This document shows positions 23,628-33,252 of a DNA stretch of 64,000 bases, one piece after another. The stretch is taken from NCBI RefSeq assembly GCF_017591425.1, contig NW_024466459.1, forward strand, positions 7,626,001 to 7,690,000, written 5' to 3'. This DNA is from Ochotona curzoniae. Its lineage: Eukaryota > Chordata > Mammalia > Lagomorpha > Ochotonidae. The translations under genes were made by a program, and so were the position numbers. Position 1 is the first letter of the stretch; the number at the start of each line of letters is the position of its first letter. The notes under the pieces were generated by a model. It did not search any database. It worked only from the letters and a program-made list of their open reading frames with translations, and was not told the DNA's origin.

Positions 23628-23726
23628 CAAGGATGATGCCGTTGGGCGCTGCCGGGGGCTGCCAGATCAGCCTCACCGATGTGGTCCTCACTTCCGGGAA
23701 CAGGATGCCCATGGGGGGTCCTGGGA
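23628..23726 (-). CDS. SDK2: SDK2 exon W23: FN8, first half
   Basis: 99 bp, phase 1 at both ends. It encodes [20 protein letters not shown] and [12 protein letters not shown]. Acceptor CCTCCAG, donor GTAAGC. Twin of W15. The 1,063-bp intron upstream (23727-24789) has a GT run at 24199-24222 and no recognised transposon. Confidence 0.97.
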
Positions 23727-24198
23727 CTGGAGGGGGACAGAAGAGAAGGAGACAGTGGTAAGGGAGCCACGTGGCCGTGAGCCAGGGCAGCCCGGTGGGT
23801 GAGGAGGACGACGGGGCCAGGCAGCTCAGGGAGTGAGCGTGCAGGACCTAGCACCCGGTTGGGTACCAGGGATAAGAAAATGTGATCCATGAGGTTCCTA
23901 TTTGCAAACTGTGTCCTCTGGCAGGAGTTGTCTACCTCAAAGCAAGTGTCAGTAGCACAGCTCTCCTTGGTGCGGTGTCTGTGGGCTCTGGGCCTTTTCT
24001 GGGGAAGCTCCCGGCTTCCTCTGCCTAGGGGACAAGGAGCTTCCAGGCAACAGAAAGGATACCCAGAGGTGTTCCCCTGGCATCCTGGAGAATCCTGTCT
24101 GGAGTCACCTTTCCAAGGACAGACTGTATCCCTGGGCCCTCAGATGGCCAAGGGATAGCTGTTGTGCAGCTATGGGGCAGAGGATGGGATGGGGTGGA

Positions 24199-24222
24199 CG
24201 TGTGTGTGTGTGTGTGTGTGTG
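24199..24222. repeat. GT dinucleotide run
   Basis: About 12 GT units in the intron upstream of W23. Confidence 0.85.
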
Positions 24223-24789
24223 GTGCAAATGCTGGGACCGAATGTTGAGAAACCTAGAGATTTCTGAACTTGAATTCGGTCTTACAGGCCATGGTGGGGG
24301 CTACTTGTCCAAGCAGGAGGATGGAATGTATTTAACTCCATTAGCTCAATTTCTAACTGGAGGAGGTACAGAACATGGTATGTGGTGGGCAGAGGATGGA
24401 CTGGGTAGCTCTGGGTGGGGTAGCAGGGGTGGGGGCTGGGCCCGGATGGTGTCGCTGGCGCCTGCAGTTAGGGCCAGGAGGCTCTGGGGAACAGCAAGAC
24501 CTCTTTCTAGAAGTTTGCTCAGAACACCCTAGGGCAAATGGGAACCAGAGTCCTATTCATTCGGATTAAGAGCAGGATAACAGATTGGACATCCTGTGGC
24601 CCTCAAGTGTCACTTCTCCCTCAGGGACACCCCGGACGTGACTAGCATCCTGGGCAAAGAGGGGTCTAGAGTGCCTCCCGACCCCAGGCCAGCTGAGGCC
24701 ATGGCTGGCCTTGCAGCAGAGGGAGACCCCGGGGAGAGTGAGGCTGGGTGGGTGGGAGACAGGGAGCACCCCCGGAGGTACGGACTCAC

Positions 24790-24979
24790 CGTCATCCAGT
24801 GTACGCTCCAGGATGGGAGGGTGGCTGGGGCTGCCGTCGCCGATGCGCGTGAAGGCCAGCACCTGCACCTGGTACAGCACGTACTTGCCCAGGCCTGTGA
24901 GCTGCGCGCTGCGCGACGAGTTGCCTTCCACCAGCCAGAACCGGGGCTGTGAGTCCGAGTCCTTCTCCTTATACATCAC
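24790..24979 (-). CDS. SDK2: SDK2 exon W22: FN7, second half
   Basis: 190 bp, phase 0 in and phase 1 out. It encodes [40 protein letters not shown] and [20 protein letters not shown], ending LDD plus G. NSS is a potential glycosylation site. Acceptor GTGCCGGCAG, donor GTGAGT. The acceptor sits inside the edge of a minisatellite, whose units also contain AG-ended pyrimidine stretches. Confidence 0.97.
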
Positions 24980-24981
24980 CT

Positions 24982-25345
24982 GCCGGCACAGGTGAGGGCT
25001 GTGGGCAGGACTGGGCCTCTGGGGCCAGCACAGGTGAGGGCTGTGGGCAGGATTGGGCCTCTGGGGGCCGGCACAGGTGAGGGCTGTGGGCAGGACTGGG
25101 CCTCTGGGGGTCAACGCAGGTGAGGGCTGTGGGCAGGACTGGGCCTCTGGGGTCAGCACAGGTGAGGGCTGTGGCCCTGGGCCTCTGGGGGCCGGCACAG
25201 GTGAGGGCTGTGGCCCTGGGCCTCTGGGGGCCGGCACAGGTGAGGGCTGTGGCCCTGGGCCTCTGGGGGCCAGCACAGGTGAGGGCTGTGGGCAGGATTG
25301 GGCCTCTGGGGGCCAGCACAGGTGAGGGCTGTGGCCCTGGGCTTC
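24982..25345. repeat. Minisatellite, nine copies of a 39-43-bp unit, abutting the W22 acceptor
   Basis: Each unit carries CACAGGTGAGGGCTGTGG (one has CGCAGG), then either GCAGGACTGGGCCTCTGG (43-bp form) or CCTGGGCCTCTGG (39-bp form). The first unit starts immediately outside the splice-acceptor AG of W22. On the plus strand every unit contains CAGGTGAGG, a good splice-donor consensus in antisense. Confidence 0.92.
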
Positions 25346-25617
25346 TTCGTCCCCAGGGGCAGGCAGGCAGGAATGGGATGGGTGGGCCTGGGATCCTGGG
25401 AGTGGCTTGACCCCTAAGGGGACACAGGGCAATGAACACAGCTCATGTTCCCCAGGGCTGGGCACCCCAAATATGGACTTGATCTCAGAACAGGGAGGGT
25501 CCTTCGAGAGGACAGGCCAAGTGAGGGACTGTGGCTTGCTCTGGGCCACACAGCTAGGAACGACAGAGACTAACCTAATTCCTGACAGTGAGGCAATGCC
25601 TAAAAGAAAAAGTCTTT

Positions 25618-25916
25618 GGGCCAGCACATTGGCTCAACTGGCTAATCCTCCACCTCCGAGCATCAGTATCCCATCCAGCTCCCTGCCTGTGGCCTGGGAA
25701 AGCAGTCGAGGACGGCCCAAGGCCTTGGGACCCTGCCCCCGCGTGGGAGACCTGGGGAAACGCTTGACTCCTGGCTTTTGATTGATTCACCTCCGGCCGT
25801 TGTGGCCATTTGGGGAGTGAACCAGCAGATGGAAGATCTTTTTCTCTATCTCCTCTCTGTAAATCTGCCTTTCCAATAAAAATAAAGTATATATTTAAAA
25901 TAAAGAAAGAAAAAAG
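25618..25916 (+). repeat. CSINE with internal deletion of the B-box region
   Basis: The head GGCCAGCACATTGGCTCAAC runs to CATCAGTATCCCATCCAGC. The roughly 40 bp that normally lie between TATCCCA and CCCATCCAG, including the B box, are missing. The 3' half and the CCAATAAAAATAAAG tail are intact. Confidence 0.9.
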
Positions 25917-26225
25917 AGAGGGCCCGGTGTAGTAGCCTAGCAGCTAAAGTCTTCGCCTTGCAAGCACTGGGATCCCATGTGGATGCCGGTTCTAATTTCA
26001 GCACCCCTGTTTCCCATCCAGTGTGGGAAGCGGGGGTGCCGAAGCCACTCCCAGGAATAGGAAAGGCTATCACAGAATGGTGGCTGGCCCAGGGCCAGGA
26101 GGCGGGGTTGGTCTCGCCAGCAGGTAAACAGGAAGTCACAGGGATAGGCTGAAGGCTCGCTGATGCGATTATGTCATTGCTACTGGCCTATCAGGTAGCG
26201 CCAAGTGGACCCACGGGGAGAAGTG

Positions 26226-26248
26226 ATTGGTGGAGAACAGTATAAAAG
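26226..26248 (+). promoter_or_regulatory. LTR promoter core: inverted CCAAT and TATA box
   Basis: ATTGG at 26226-26230 and TATAAAAG at 26241-26248 lie about 220 bp into the LTR, as expected for the end of U3. Activity is inference only. Confidence 0.55.
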
Positions 26249-26416
26249 CAGCCGCTAAAAGCTAAGGCGGGGGCCAACAAGGAGAAAGATGGAGAGAGAG
26301 TGACGGGAAGAATGGGCAGCAGAGAGGGGCTACAGGGGCTAAGATCTTCGGGTGGGAAAACTAAGGCGCATGGGGAGGAAAAGCGGCAGAGAGGGGCACA
26401 AAAGTGGTACGGAAGC

Positions 26417-26925
26417 AGTAAGACCTATGTGCGGGGACAAGAATGGGGAAAAGCGGCAGAGAGGGGTACAAAAGCAGTACGGAAGCAATGTAGACCTACG
26501 ACAGGAACGGGCAGAAGGGCGACGGAGAGAGGGCTGGAAAAGCGGGAAGGAAAGCTAAGACCAATGCGGAGAGGGGCAGCGGAGAGAAGGGTGTAAACGC
26601 AGCCGCTTTTGGCAGTGGGGGTCCGGCTGCGGCTTCGGCTTTTCCCAGACCCTCGTAGGTAGTGTCACTGCTGGGCGGCGACAAGTAAGACCTACAGGGA
26701 CAAGAACAGGGAAAAGCAGCAGAGAGGGGTACAAAAGCAATAAGGTCTACGGGGAGAAGAATGGGAAGAGTAGTGGAGAGAGGGCTAGAGAAGCAGGGAG
26801 AAAAGCTATAGACCAACAGGGAAAAAGGCAGCCGCTTTTGGCAATAAGGGGTCCGGTTGCGGTTCCAGCTTTTCCAGACCCTCTAGAGTGTGCCACATGG
26901 GTAGTGTTGCTGTGGGTTGGTGACA
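26417..26925 (+). repeat. Tandem duplication inside the LTR (26417-26682 and 26683-26925)
   Basis: Both copies open AGTAAGACCTA, share a CAGAGAGGGGTACAAAAGCA stretch and a GCAGCCGCTTTTGGCA stretch, and end in GCGACA and GTGACA. They differ by small indels and many substitutions, so the duplication was probably already present in the element before insertion. Confidence 0.75.
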
Positions 26926-27383
26926 ATCCAGCTCCCTGCCTGTGGCCTGGGAAAGCAGTCGAGGATGGCCCAAAGCCTTAGGACCCTGCACCTGTGTGGG
27001 AGACCTGGAAGACGCTCCGGGCTCCTGGCTTTGGATTGGCGCAGCTCCGGCTGTTGCGGCCACTTGGGGTGTGAAACATCAAAGGAAAGATCTTCCTTTC
27101 TGTCTCTCCTCCTCTCTGTATATCTGACTTTCCAATAAAAGTAAGTCTTTAAAAGGGGGAGGGAAAGAGAAAGTCCAGGAGCTAATGGAAACCCAAACTG
27201 CAAGTTTGGCTGGGGTCACCTAGGTGGTCTCCTGGGAGAGGACCCTGGGACTGCCGGACACCCTTCCACTGGAGGAAGAGCAGGACTCCCTGGTTGCCAA
27301 GGTGACTGTGATAGGAAGTGAGGGAGACACCGAGGGGGTGACAGGAACAGGGTGCCTGGGGTGGACAAGGCAGTAGGTCTTAC

Positions 27384-27499
27384 CTTGTAGCCCAGCACCA
27401 GCCCATTGCGGTCAGCCTCTGGGACTTGGCTCCAGCGCACCAGCATGCTGCTGGATGTGGTGGCCAGCGCAGACACATTGGTGGGGCCAGATGATGGGA
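27384..27499 (-). CDS. SDK2: SDK2 exon W21: FN7, first half
   Basis: 116 bp, ending in phase 0 after GYK. It encodes [20 protein letters not shown] and [21 protein letters not shown] is a potential glycosylation site. Acceptor CACCCCAG, donor GTAAGA. Twin in length and end to W13 and W31. Confidence 0.97.
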
Positions 27500-28082
27500 C
27501 TGGGGTGGGGGGAGGGGAGAGAAGGCACTCAGGACCTGATGTGAACCCCGCAGGGAAAACATACGGCAGGTTGTCCTGCATGGTACCCCTGATTTTGGAA
27601 GTTGGCACCTATGCTGTTTCTGGTGTCAGGTCTGTTGACATGGCAAAGGGGGTGAGATGAGAAGGGGGCCCCAGGGAGGTCCCAGAAGGCTGTCTGTCCT
27701 TTAAGAGCCAGCGGGTAGCGGATCATGTGTGAATAAGGGTTTCCTGCCAGCCAGGGTTCCTGTTCTGTGTACATCCCTCTTTGTCTAGCCCTGGGAAGCT
27801 TGTTGACTGTTTTTAGAATGTTCCTAAAGCTAACTCCTTCCCTGAGCCCCCACTGCAGGCTCTCTTGGGGTTCCAGCATCAAAGCTGAGGGCAGGGGCCT
27901 GGCCATTTTGGACAGCTGAGGCTGCTTAGCCCTCCCACCGTGGCGGGACTCCAGGGTCACCCTCTGCCCCAGTCACAGGGCAGGGCAGGTGCTAGGAGAG
28001 GGACGAGGCAATGTGGCAGGTGCACCGTGATGAGGCTGAGCACAGACAGGATGGCGGCCCCAGCCTGCTGCGGGCAGGGTAC

Positions 28083-28320
28083 CTGACTCCCGGGTCCGGC
28101 CCAGCACCGGCTGGCTCCAAGGCCCGCTCCCGATGGCGTTGAAGGCCTGCACCTGGACGCGGTACTCGGTCCACTCCTCAAGGCCCTCGATGGTGTATTC
28201 CCGCTCCACACGGTCCTGCACCACGTGGCTCAGTGTCTTGCCGTGGCCATCCGACCTGCTGTACTTGATCTTGTATCCCACGGAATCGGCGTTCCCGTTG
28301 TATTCCATCTCTGGGAGGGG
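28083..28320 (-). CDS. SDK2: SDK2 exon W20: FN6, second half (largest exon in the window)
   Basis: 238 bp, phase 0 in and phase 1 out. It encodes [60 protein letters not shown] and [19 protein letters not shown]. The start PLP is chosen because it joins RWM of W19 exactly; an alternative AG twelve bases downstream would break the known SDK2 peptide. Acceptor GCCACAG, donor GTACCC. The 583-bp intron to W21 is unique. Confidence 0.97.
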
Positions 28321-30506
28321 CTGTGGCAAAGCAGGGGCAGGCCAGGTGTGAGGCAGAACTGCATCCTCTTCCAGAGAGCCCACCAACCAAGCTCTGGGTG
28401 CCCACCCCTGGTGGTGGCCTTGCCTGTCTGTACATCTGAGGGTCCCCATGCCCCCGTGTATTCACTCCCAGATCTCAGCCCAGGAGGAGGAGGAGCAGTG
28501 GCCATTCTTGATGGCGTACCTGCTCTGCTGGGAACCCGCCAAGACTATACCGCCGATCTGCCCACGCACGTGCCATCTCTGGCTCTGATTATATGCCTTG
28601 CTCAGTGACATCCCACGCTCCATTTAACTGCCTGCCACTCCTGGTCTTGGCTCATGCCTGCCCTTGGGGAAGCGAGCAGGGGGATGGATGGGGCTGCGTC
28701 TCCTGTCTGCAAGCCCCTCTGTCTCCAGCTGCAGTCCCCACACTTCCTCTTCCTCTCTGGTCTTCACTGAAAAGACAGATTTCTTTCCTGAGCCTTAGGG
28801 CTCTAGGCTGGGGGCTGTGTGTGCTGGTTCAAGGTGGTTTGGATGAACTTAGGCAACAAGACGTACGCATGGCAAGGCAAGTGAGGGCAGCTGGTGTTGG
28901 AAGCAGGCGTGAACAGAGCCCTTTGATTCCTTTCATGAGGGGGCTGGAGCAGCTATGGCCCCCACCTCCCTGAGTTTGCCTCCCATGAGGGGCGGCCCAC
29001 AGTCCACAGCTGACCACAAGTAATCCACTGCAGCTGGCTCGCTCTCCTTGAGCTCAGTGCATGCTATAATGGGATCTGACGCAGGTGTCTCGCCTGCTAA
29101 GCAAGCTAGCCAGCTACATACCATTAAGCAGGCCAGAGAGAGGAGGCGTTGGGGCCCTACCTGGCCTGGTCACAGCCTTCCCATTTCCTTCTGCAGTCCC
29201 ACTGGACACTGCGTGTAGCCCTACCTGGCCTAACCACTGCCTTCCCCTTCCCTCTGTAGTCCCCCGGACACTGTGTCCTTTGACCTTTCTGGTTTGGAAC
29301 CTTAAGATGTGATGTGCAAGGGGGGGGTGGCAACACAGGGACTGAAAGTTACTGGCCATGGGCCCTGGGCTGGAGAAGGCAGCAGGGAAGACAGCTCCGT
29401 GTTGGCGCCAGCCTCTGGGAGGAGAGTCCTAAGTAGCCACCAAAGTACACAGGGCTGACAGTGTCACCTGCTTTAAGGCAGCAAGGGACTTGCTGTGTGG
29501 GCGACACTTCGCAAGGTGCATTTGGCGCTAAGTTTTCTCCCAGGCAAAGGAAGGAGGAGTAAGGGTGGGTGGGCCTAGGGAAGTGTTGGAGCTGGTGTTT
29601 TCTGCCACGAGATGTGCAGGGCTGTTTCCCAGCAGGCACTTGGGTAAGAATTCAAGCTTACTCTATGCCTTCCTGAGTTTGCTGCCTGTGGCATCTGCAC
29701 TGGGAAGCAGCACCCCGGAGGAGTGGGCTTGTCGACTCCCCAGAGGAGGAGGGGCTGGTGTGCTCAGCGGTTAGGGTGGATTTGAGGGAAGGTGAGAGCA
29801 GAAGATCCGAGGAGTCCTGGCACACTGAGCACTCTGCACCCTCTCATTGGGCAAACAGGGAGCAGGGGGGCTCCAGACCAGGGCTTTGAGAACATGCAGG
29901 TCTGACGCCTGCAGAAAAGCCTCAGACGAGAGCCTGGAGGCTGGAAAGATTTTGGTGGGAAAAATTGTGTGTGTGCGCTAAGCAGGGCTGGGCTTCTTAC
30001 AGGTCACTATTCATCGAGCACTACAATTTCGCAGCTGTGTACACAGCACTTTGATGGATTAGGGTTTGTAAGGCACCTGTATCCGGGAGAGCGTACAGAT
30101 ATTATATGCAATACCATGGTGTCTTATAAAAGGGACGGGAGCATCGGGGGATTTGGGTTTCAGCAGGGAGGGGTGGGATGTCTGGAGGGAGGATGGCTTA
30201 CAACCCCGACCTGTGGGGCAGGACCTGGAGGCCAACCGACCCCTCCCTTGCCCCCTAGCTGGTCCCTGAATCCTGCCAGTGAGCCACAGGACCAGGGGCA
30301 AGATCCTAAACTGGGGCCTCAGTTTTCTCAGCTGTAAATTGGGATGAAGATGAGTCCTGTGAGGTTACCCAGAGGATGAAACGGGATATGAATGCCAAAT
30401 GCCTGCTGCTGCCTCCTCCCTGGCTGCTCCCCAGCCCCCTCAGTACAGAGCAGGACTTCAGGAGGGATGTGCTGTCGGTACTGAGACGAGCCCTGGGGAG
30501 GCTTAC
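28321..30506. other. Intron W19-W20: old MIR, otherwise unique
   Basis: 30318-30470 resembles a MIR. No CSINE was recognised, which is unusual for a 2.2-kb intron here. 28321-30300 is unique GC-rich sequence with nothing I can name. Confidence 0.6.
30318..30470 (+). repeat. MIR fragment
   Basis: It opens CCTCAGTTTTCTCAGCTGTA and continues AATTGGGATGAAGATGAGT and GTGAGGTTACCCAGAGGATG, the usual MIR core order. Confidence 0.7.
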
Positions 30507-30657
30507 CATCCAACGGAGCCACAGGCTGGTCTCACTGGCTGTGCGCAGTGTCACGTTGGCCGGGGCCATGTCAGGAGGCGCCTGCAGAGTCTGGATCTTC
30601 CTAGAAGGCTGGCTGGGCGGGCTGGTGCCAACAATGTTGACCTGGCGCATGCGGAAG
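30507..30657 (-). CDS. SDK2: SDK2 exon W19: end of FN5 and start of FN6 in one exon
   Basis: 151 bp. It encodes [20 protein letters not shown] (last FN5 strand), then [20 protein letters not shown] and [10 protein letters not shown], the first half of FN6, ending in phase 0. NVT is a potential glycosylation site. Acceptor ACCCCCAG, donor GTAAGC. From FN2 onward every other FNIII boundary in the window has an intron; this one does not. Confidence 0.97.
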
Positions 30658-30751
30658 CTGGGGGTGGGGAAGAGCATGAGTGAGACCGTGAGGGGCTGTG
30701 CCCCTCCCCTGAGCTTGAGTGGCATCGCCCACCCCGAGCCCGTCTGGTTAC

Positions 30752-30861
30752 CTGTAATAGGTGAAGGGGTTCAGGTCGGGCACCTCCATGGAACGGGCAT
30801 CAGGCTCGTTGGCGAGCTGGTGGATCAGGAGCCACTCCTCTCCCTCCCCGATCACACCCAC
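30752..30861 (-). CDS. SDK2: SDK2 exon W18: FN5, middle
   Basis: 110 bp, phase 0 in and phase 2 out. It encodes [20 protein letters not shown] and [16 protein letters not shown], ending AG, which joins C of W19 to give Ser. Acceptor TTTCCCAG, donor GTAACC. The 94-bp intron to W19 is among the shortest in the gene. Confidence 0.97.
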
Positions 30862-31754
30862 CTGGGAAAGGGAGGCACCCTTGGGCTCAAGCCCTTCCAC
30901 GACTCCCGCAAGGCACCCCAGGGGGCCACCATCCATCCAGGCCCTTGACCTTGGCTCCAGGGAAGACTTGTAGACGGCTTGTGTTAGAATGCCACCTGAA
31001 GGCCCCCGGCCCTACCCTAGACCCTGCTGGGCTGAATAGTGGGGGTGGTGCCGAGCAGTGGGGCTCCTCCGGTGAGGCTCATGAACACCCCCGGGTGTGG
31101 CTAACGCCCCCTGCTGGCACCCAAATCAACAAAGCACCAATAAGCACTGTGGGTGGCTAGGCTGCCCTCAGCATCCAGGGTGCGGGCACAACTTAGAACC
31201 GGGGTTTGCAAAGGGCTGCAGACACGGCCCAGTTCTGGGGCAGCCATTCTCCCCCCCAGCCCCCGGGCTCAGGAAGGCATGAGGGGAGGGCCCCCCCCCC
31301 CCATGCACAAGAGGTGCAGGGGAGCAGGCATTGCAGACATAGCCGGTCCCCAGCTTCCAATGTGTTTTGATTAAAGGACTTCTCAGACTGTGAAAATGAT
31401 ATGCACTTGGATTTGATACCTTTTTAATATTGACACTCCCCACCCCCCAGCAATACTATCTTGAGATTCTCAGCGTAGGCCAACGTGCATATTTCTGAGC
31501 ACGGCTAAGGGAGGGGAGGCTGGGCTGGCTAGCTTGGCAGGTTGGGTGTCCTAATGTGTTTTGGGTTTATGATATTTTCGACTTACACGAGTTTTTTTTT
31601 TTTTAACCAAGTGGCCCGCATGTACTCAGCCCTCGATAGTTGTGTGTGGAAATGCACAGACTGCAACACGCATGGGACTCCGCTCTGGAGCGCGTGGGGC
31701 TGCCCAAGGTCAGCCTGGTGCCGGCCCCCTCACTGCCCTCCAGAGGAGTCTTAC

Positions 31755-31876
31755 CTGGGCTTCCACCAGCCAGCGGGAGATGGAGGTTTTCCCATCGTAG
31801 CCGGGCCTGAACTGCAAGGTCACGGAACGAGGACCGATGTTGGAAATGCCCAGGTTGGTGGGGGCCCCTGGGAGTT
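31755..31876 (-). CDS. SDK2: SDK2 exon W17: FN5, first part
   Basis: 122 bp. After a split Glu it encodes [40 protein letters not shown], ending in phase 0. Acceptor CTTCCAG, donor GTAAGA. FN5 is spread over three exons here (W17, W18 and part of W19), unlike most of its neighbours. The 893-bp intron to W18 has a C-run near 31288 but no recognised repeat. Confidence 0.97.
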
Positions 31877-32329
31877 CTGGAAGAGAAGAGGGTGGGACAG
31901 GAGGTCGGAGGCGGGGCGGAGCTCAGGTGAGAGCAGGGGCTGGGTGAGAATGTCTCCCCCGCTATCAGTTGCAAAAGAAAGCCTGTGAACAACAAGGGCC
32001 CGAGAGACATGGGGCTAGGGAGGACCTCAAGGGCCAAGTAATGGGCCCTGATTTCCTTGGGACAGGTGGGGACCTGTGTGAGTCTCCTGACAGCGTAGGC
32101 TGCTCCAAACCAAGCAGGGCTCAGCAGACCTGGGTGGGATTCAATCTCCCCTCAGCACAGCCCCCCCGCCCACCAGAATTCAATCCCCCCTTCCCTGAGC
32201 ACAGCCCCGCACGCCGATCCCCTGCCCACCAAGGCTGAGGGAGGCCACGGGGGCAGGGACAGGGAACAGTTTTTGCTTGCCAAGCAGCAACTTGGGGCTC
32301 CCAAAGGCAAGGCAAGCAGAAAGAGCAGA

Positions 32330-32450
32330 GATTCTGGGCTCAGAGTCAGAACCCTGTCCTGCCTCTCTGTGGCTCCAGACCTCTGAACGTCCACACCACA
32401 GTGTCCTCCTTGGGGAGATGGACACGACAGTGACCACACCTGCCTCGGGC
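32330..32450 (+). repeat. Possible MIR fragment
   Basis: GGGCTCAGAGTCAGAACCCTG, then CCTCCTTGGGGAGATGGACA, resembles a MIR in sense order. Diverged. Confidence 0.4.
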
Positions 32451-32658
32451 TGGTGGTGAGGCCTCATGAGTCCCTGTCTGCGAGGCACTCAGCTCCAGGC
32501 CTGGTGGGCACTACAGCAACTTCAGAAGTTTCTAGAAAGTTTCTAGAAGGTGTGTATTGGGAATAAGCAATGTGCAGATTTGAAATCTTTCCACCCAAGT
32601 AAACTTTTTTTCCCCTAATTATTTTCATTTTATTTGAAAGGGAGGGGAGGTGAGAGAG

Positions 32659-33252
32659 GCTAGTGGAGTGGTGTAAGTAAAGCCACTGCTTAAAATGTTG
32701 GTGTCTCATGGACGCTGGTTCCAGTCCTGCCTGCTCTCTTTAAAGAAAATTTACTTTTATTGTAAAATCATACATACAGAAAGGAAGAGAGGAAGATCCT
32801 CCATCTGCTGATTCACTCCCCAAGTGGCCTGCAACATCTGGAGCTGAGCCAATCCGAAGCCAGGAACCAGGAGCCTCTTCTGGGTCTCCCATGTGGGTAC
32901 AGAGTCCCAAGGCTTTGCGCTGCCCTCGACTGCTTCCCCAGGCCACAGGCAGGCAGCTGGATGGGAAGCAGGGCCACTGGGATTAGGACCGGCTCCTACA
33001 TGAGATCCTGGCACACGCAAGGCGAGGACTTTAGCCACTAGAGTACTGTGGTAGGCCCTGCTCCACTTTTGATCCAGTTCCCTGCTAATGGTCCTGGGAA
33101 AGCAGTTGAGGATGGCCCAAGTGGTTGGGCCCAGCAAAAGCTCCTGGTTTGGGTTTGGCCCAGTCTTGGTCATTGTGGTCATCTGCAGAGTGAACTAGCA
33201 GATGGACGATCTTTGTGTCTCTAACCACTGTTCAAATGAATAAATAAAGCTT
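32659..33252 (+). repeat. Older CSINE interrupted by a younger CSINE
   Basis: Segments 32659-32736 and 33058-33252 join as one plus-strand CSINE with an AATAAATAAAG tail. The break is flanked by CCTGCTC on both sides (32730-32736 and 33057-33063), the target duplication of the inserted copy. Confidence 0.85.
32737..33057 (-). repeat. Younger CSINE inserted in the older copy
   Basis: In reverse complement it gives head, B box, CAGCTGCCTGCCTGTGGCC block and an A-rich tail. It lies in the SDK2 sense orientation. Confidence 0.88.

Larger units (their letters stand above)
26022..26925 (+). mobile_element. Solo LTR of an endogenous retrovirus, 904 bp, 6-bp target duplication
   Basis: It begins TGTGGGAAGC and ends TTGGTGACA (TG...CA), flanked by ATCCAG at 26016-26021 and 26926-26931. 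Promoter-like signals sit in order: an ETS-type CAGGAAGT (26129-26136), an inverted CCAAT (26226-26230) and TATAAAAG (26241-26248). There is no internal retroviral gene, so it is a solo LTR left by recombination between two LTRs. A 6-bp duplication is typical of class II (ERVK/betaretrovirus-like) elements; the family name is not known to me. It is antisense to SDK2. Many CpGs survive, which suggests a recent insertion. Confidence 0.88.
25921..27154 (+). repeat. CSINE split by a solo LTR (segments 25921-26021 and 26926-27154)
   Basis: The first segment has the head GGCCCGGTGTAGTAGCC and ends TTTCCCATCCAG. The second resumes ATCCAGCTCCCTGCCTG and runs to the tail CCAATAAAAGTAAG. Removing the 904-bp insert and one ATCCAG restores a continuous CSINE, which dates the LTR as younger than the SINE. 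Confidence 0.93.
24980..27383. other. Intron W21-W22: minisatellite, CSINE and a CSINE split by a solo LTR
   Basis: 24982-25345 is a nine-copy minisatellite touching the W22 acceptor. 25618-25916 is a CSINE with an internal deletion. 25921-27154 is a second CSINE interrupted by a 904-bp solo LTR. 25346-25617 is unique apart from an old MIR-like stretch near 25490-25560. Confidence 0.85.

Noticed and set aside
24982..25345. CRISPR-like array
   Set aside because: Units are head-to-tail with no unique spacers, in a vertebrate intron; it is a minisatellite.
24566..25627. 353-codon minus-strand frame
   Set aside because: It is W22 plus open intron on both sides. The repeated Pro-rich part is the minisatellite, and true splice sites bound the exon.
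26300..26596. 98-codon Lys/Arg-rich frame
   Set aside because: It is the purine-rich repeated part of the LTR; composition alone explains it.
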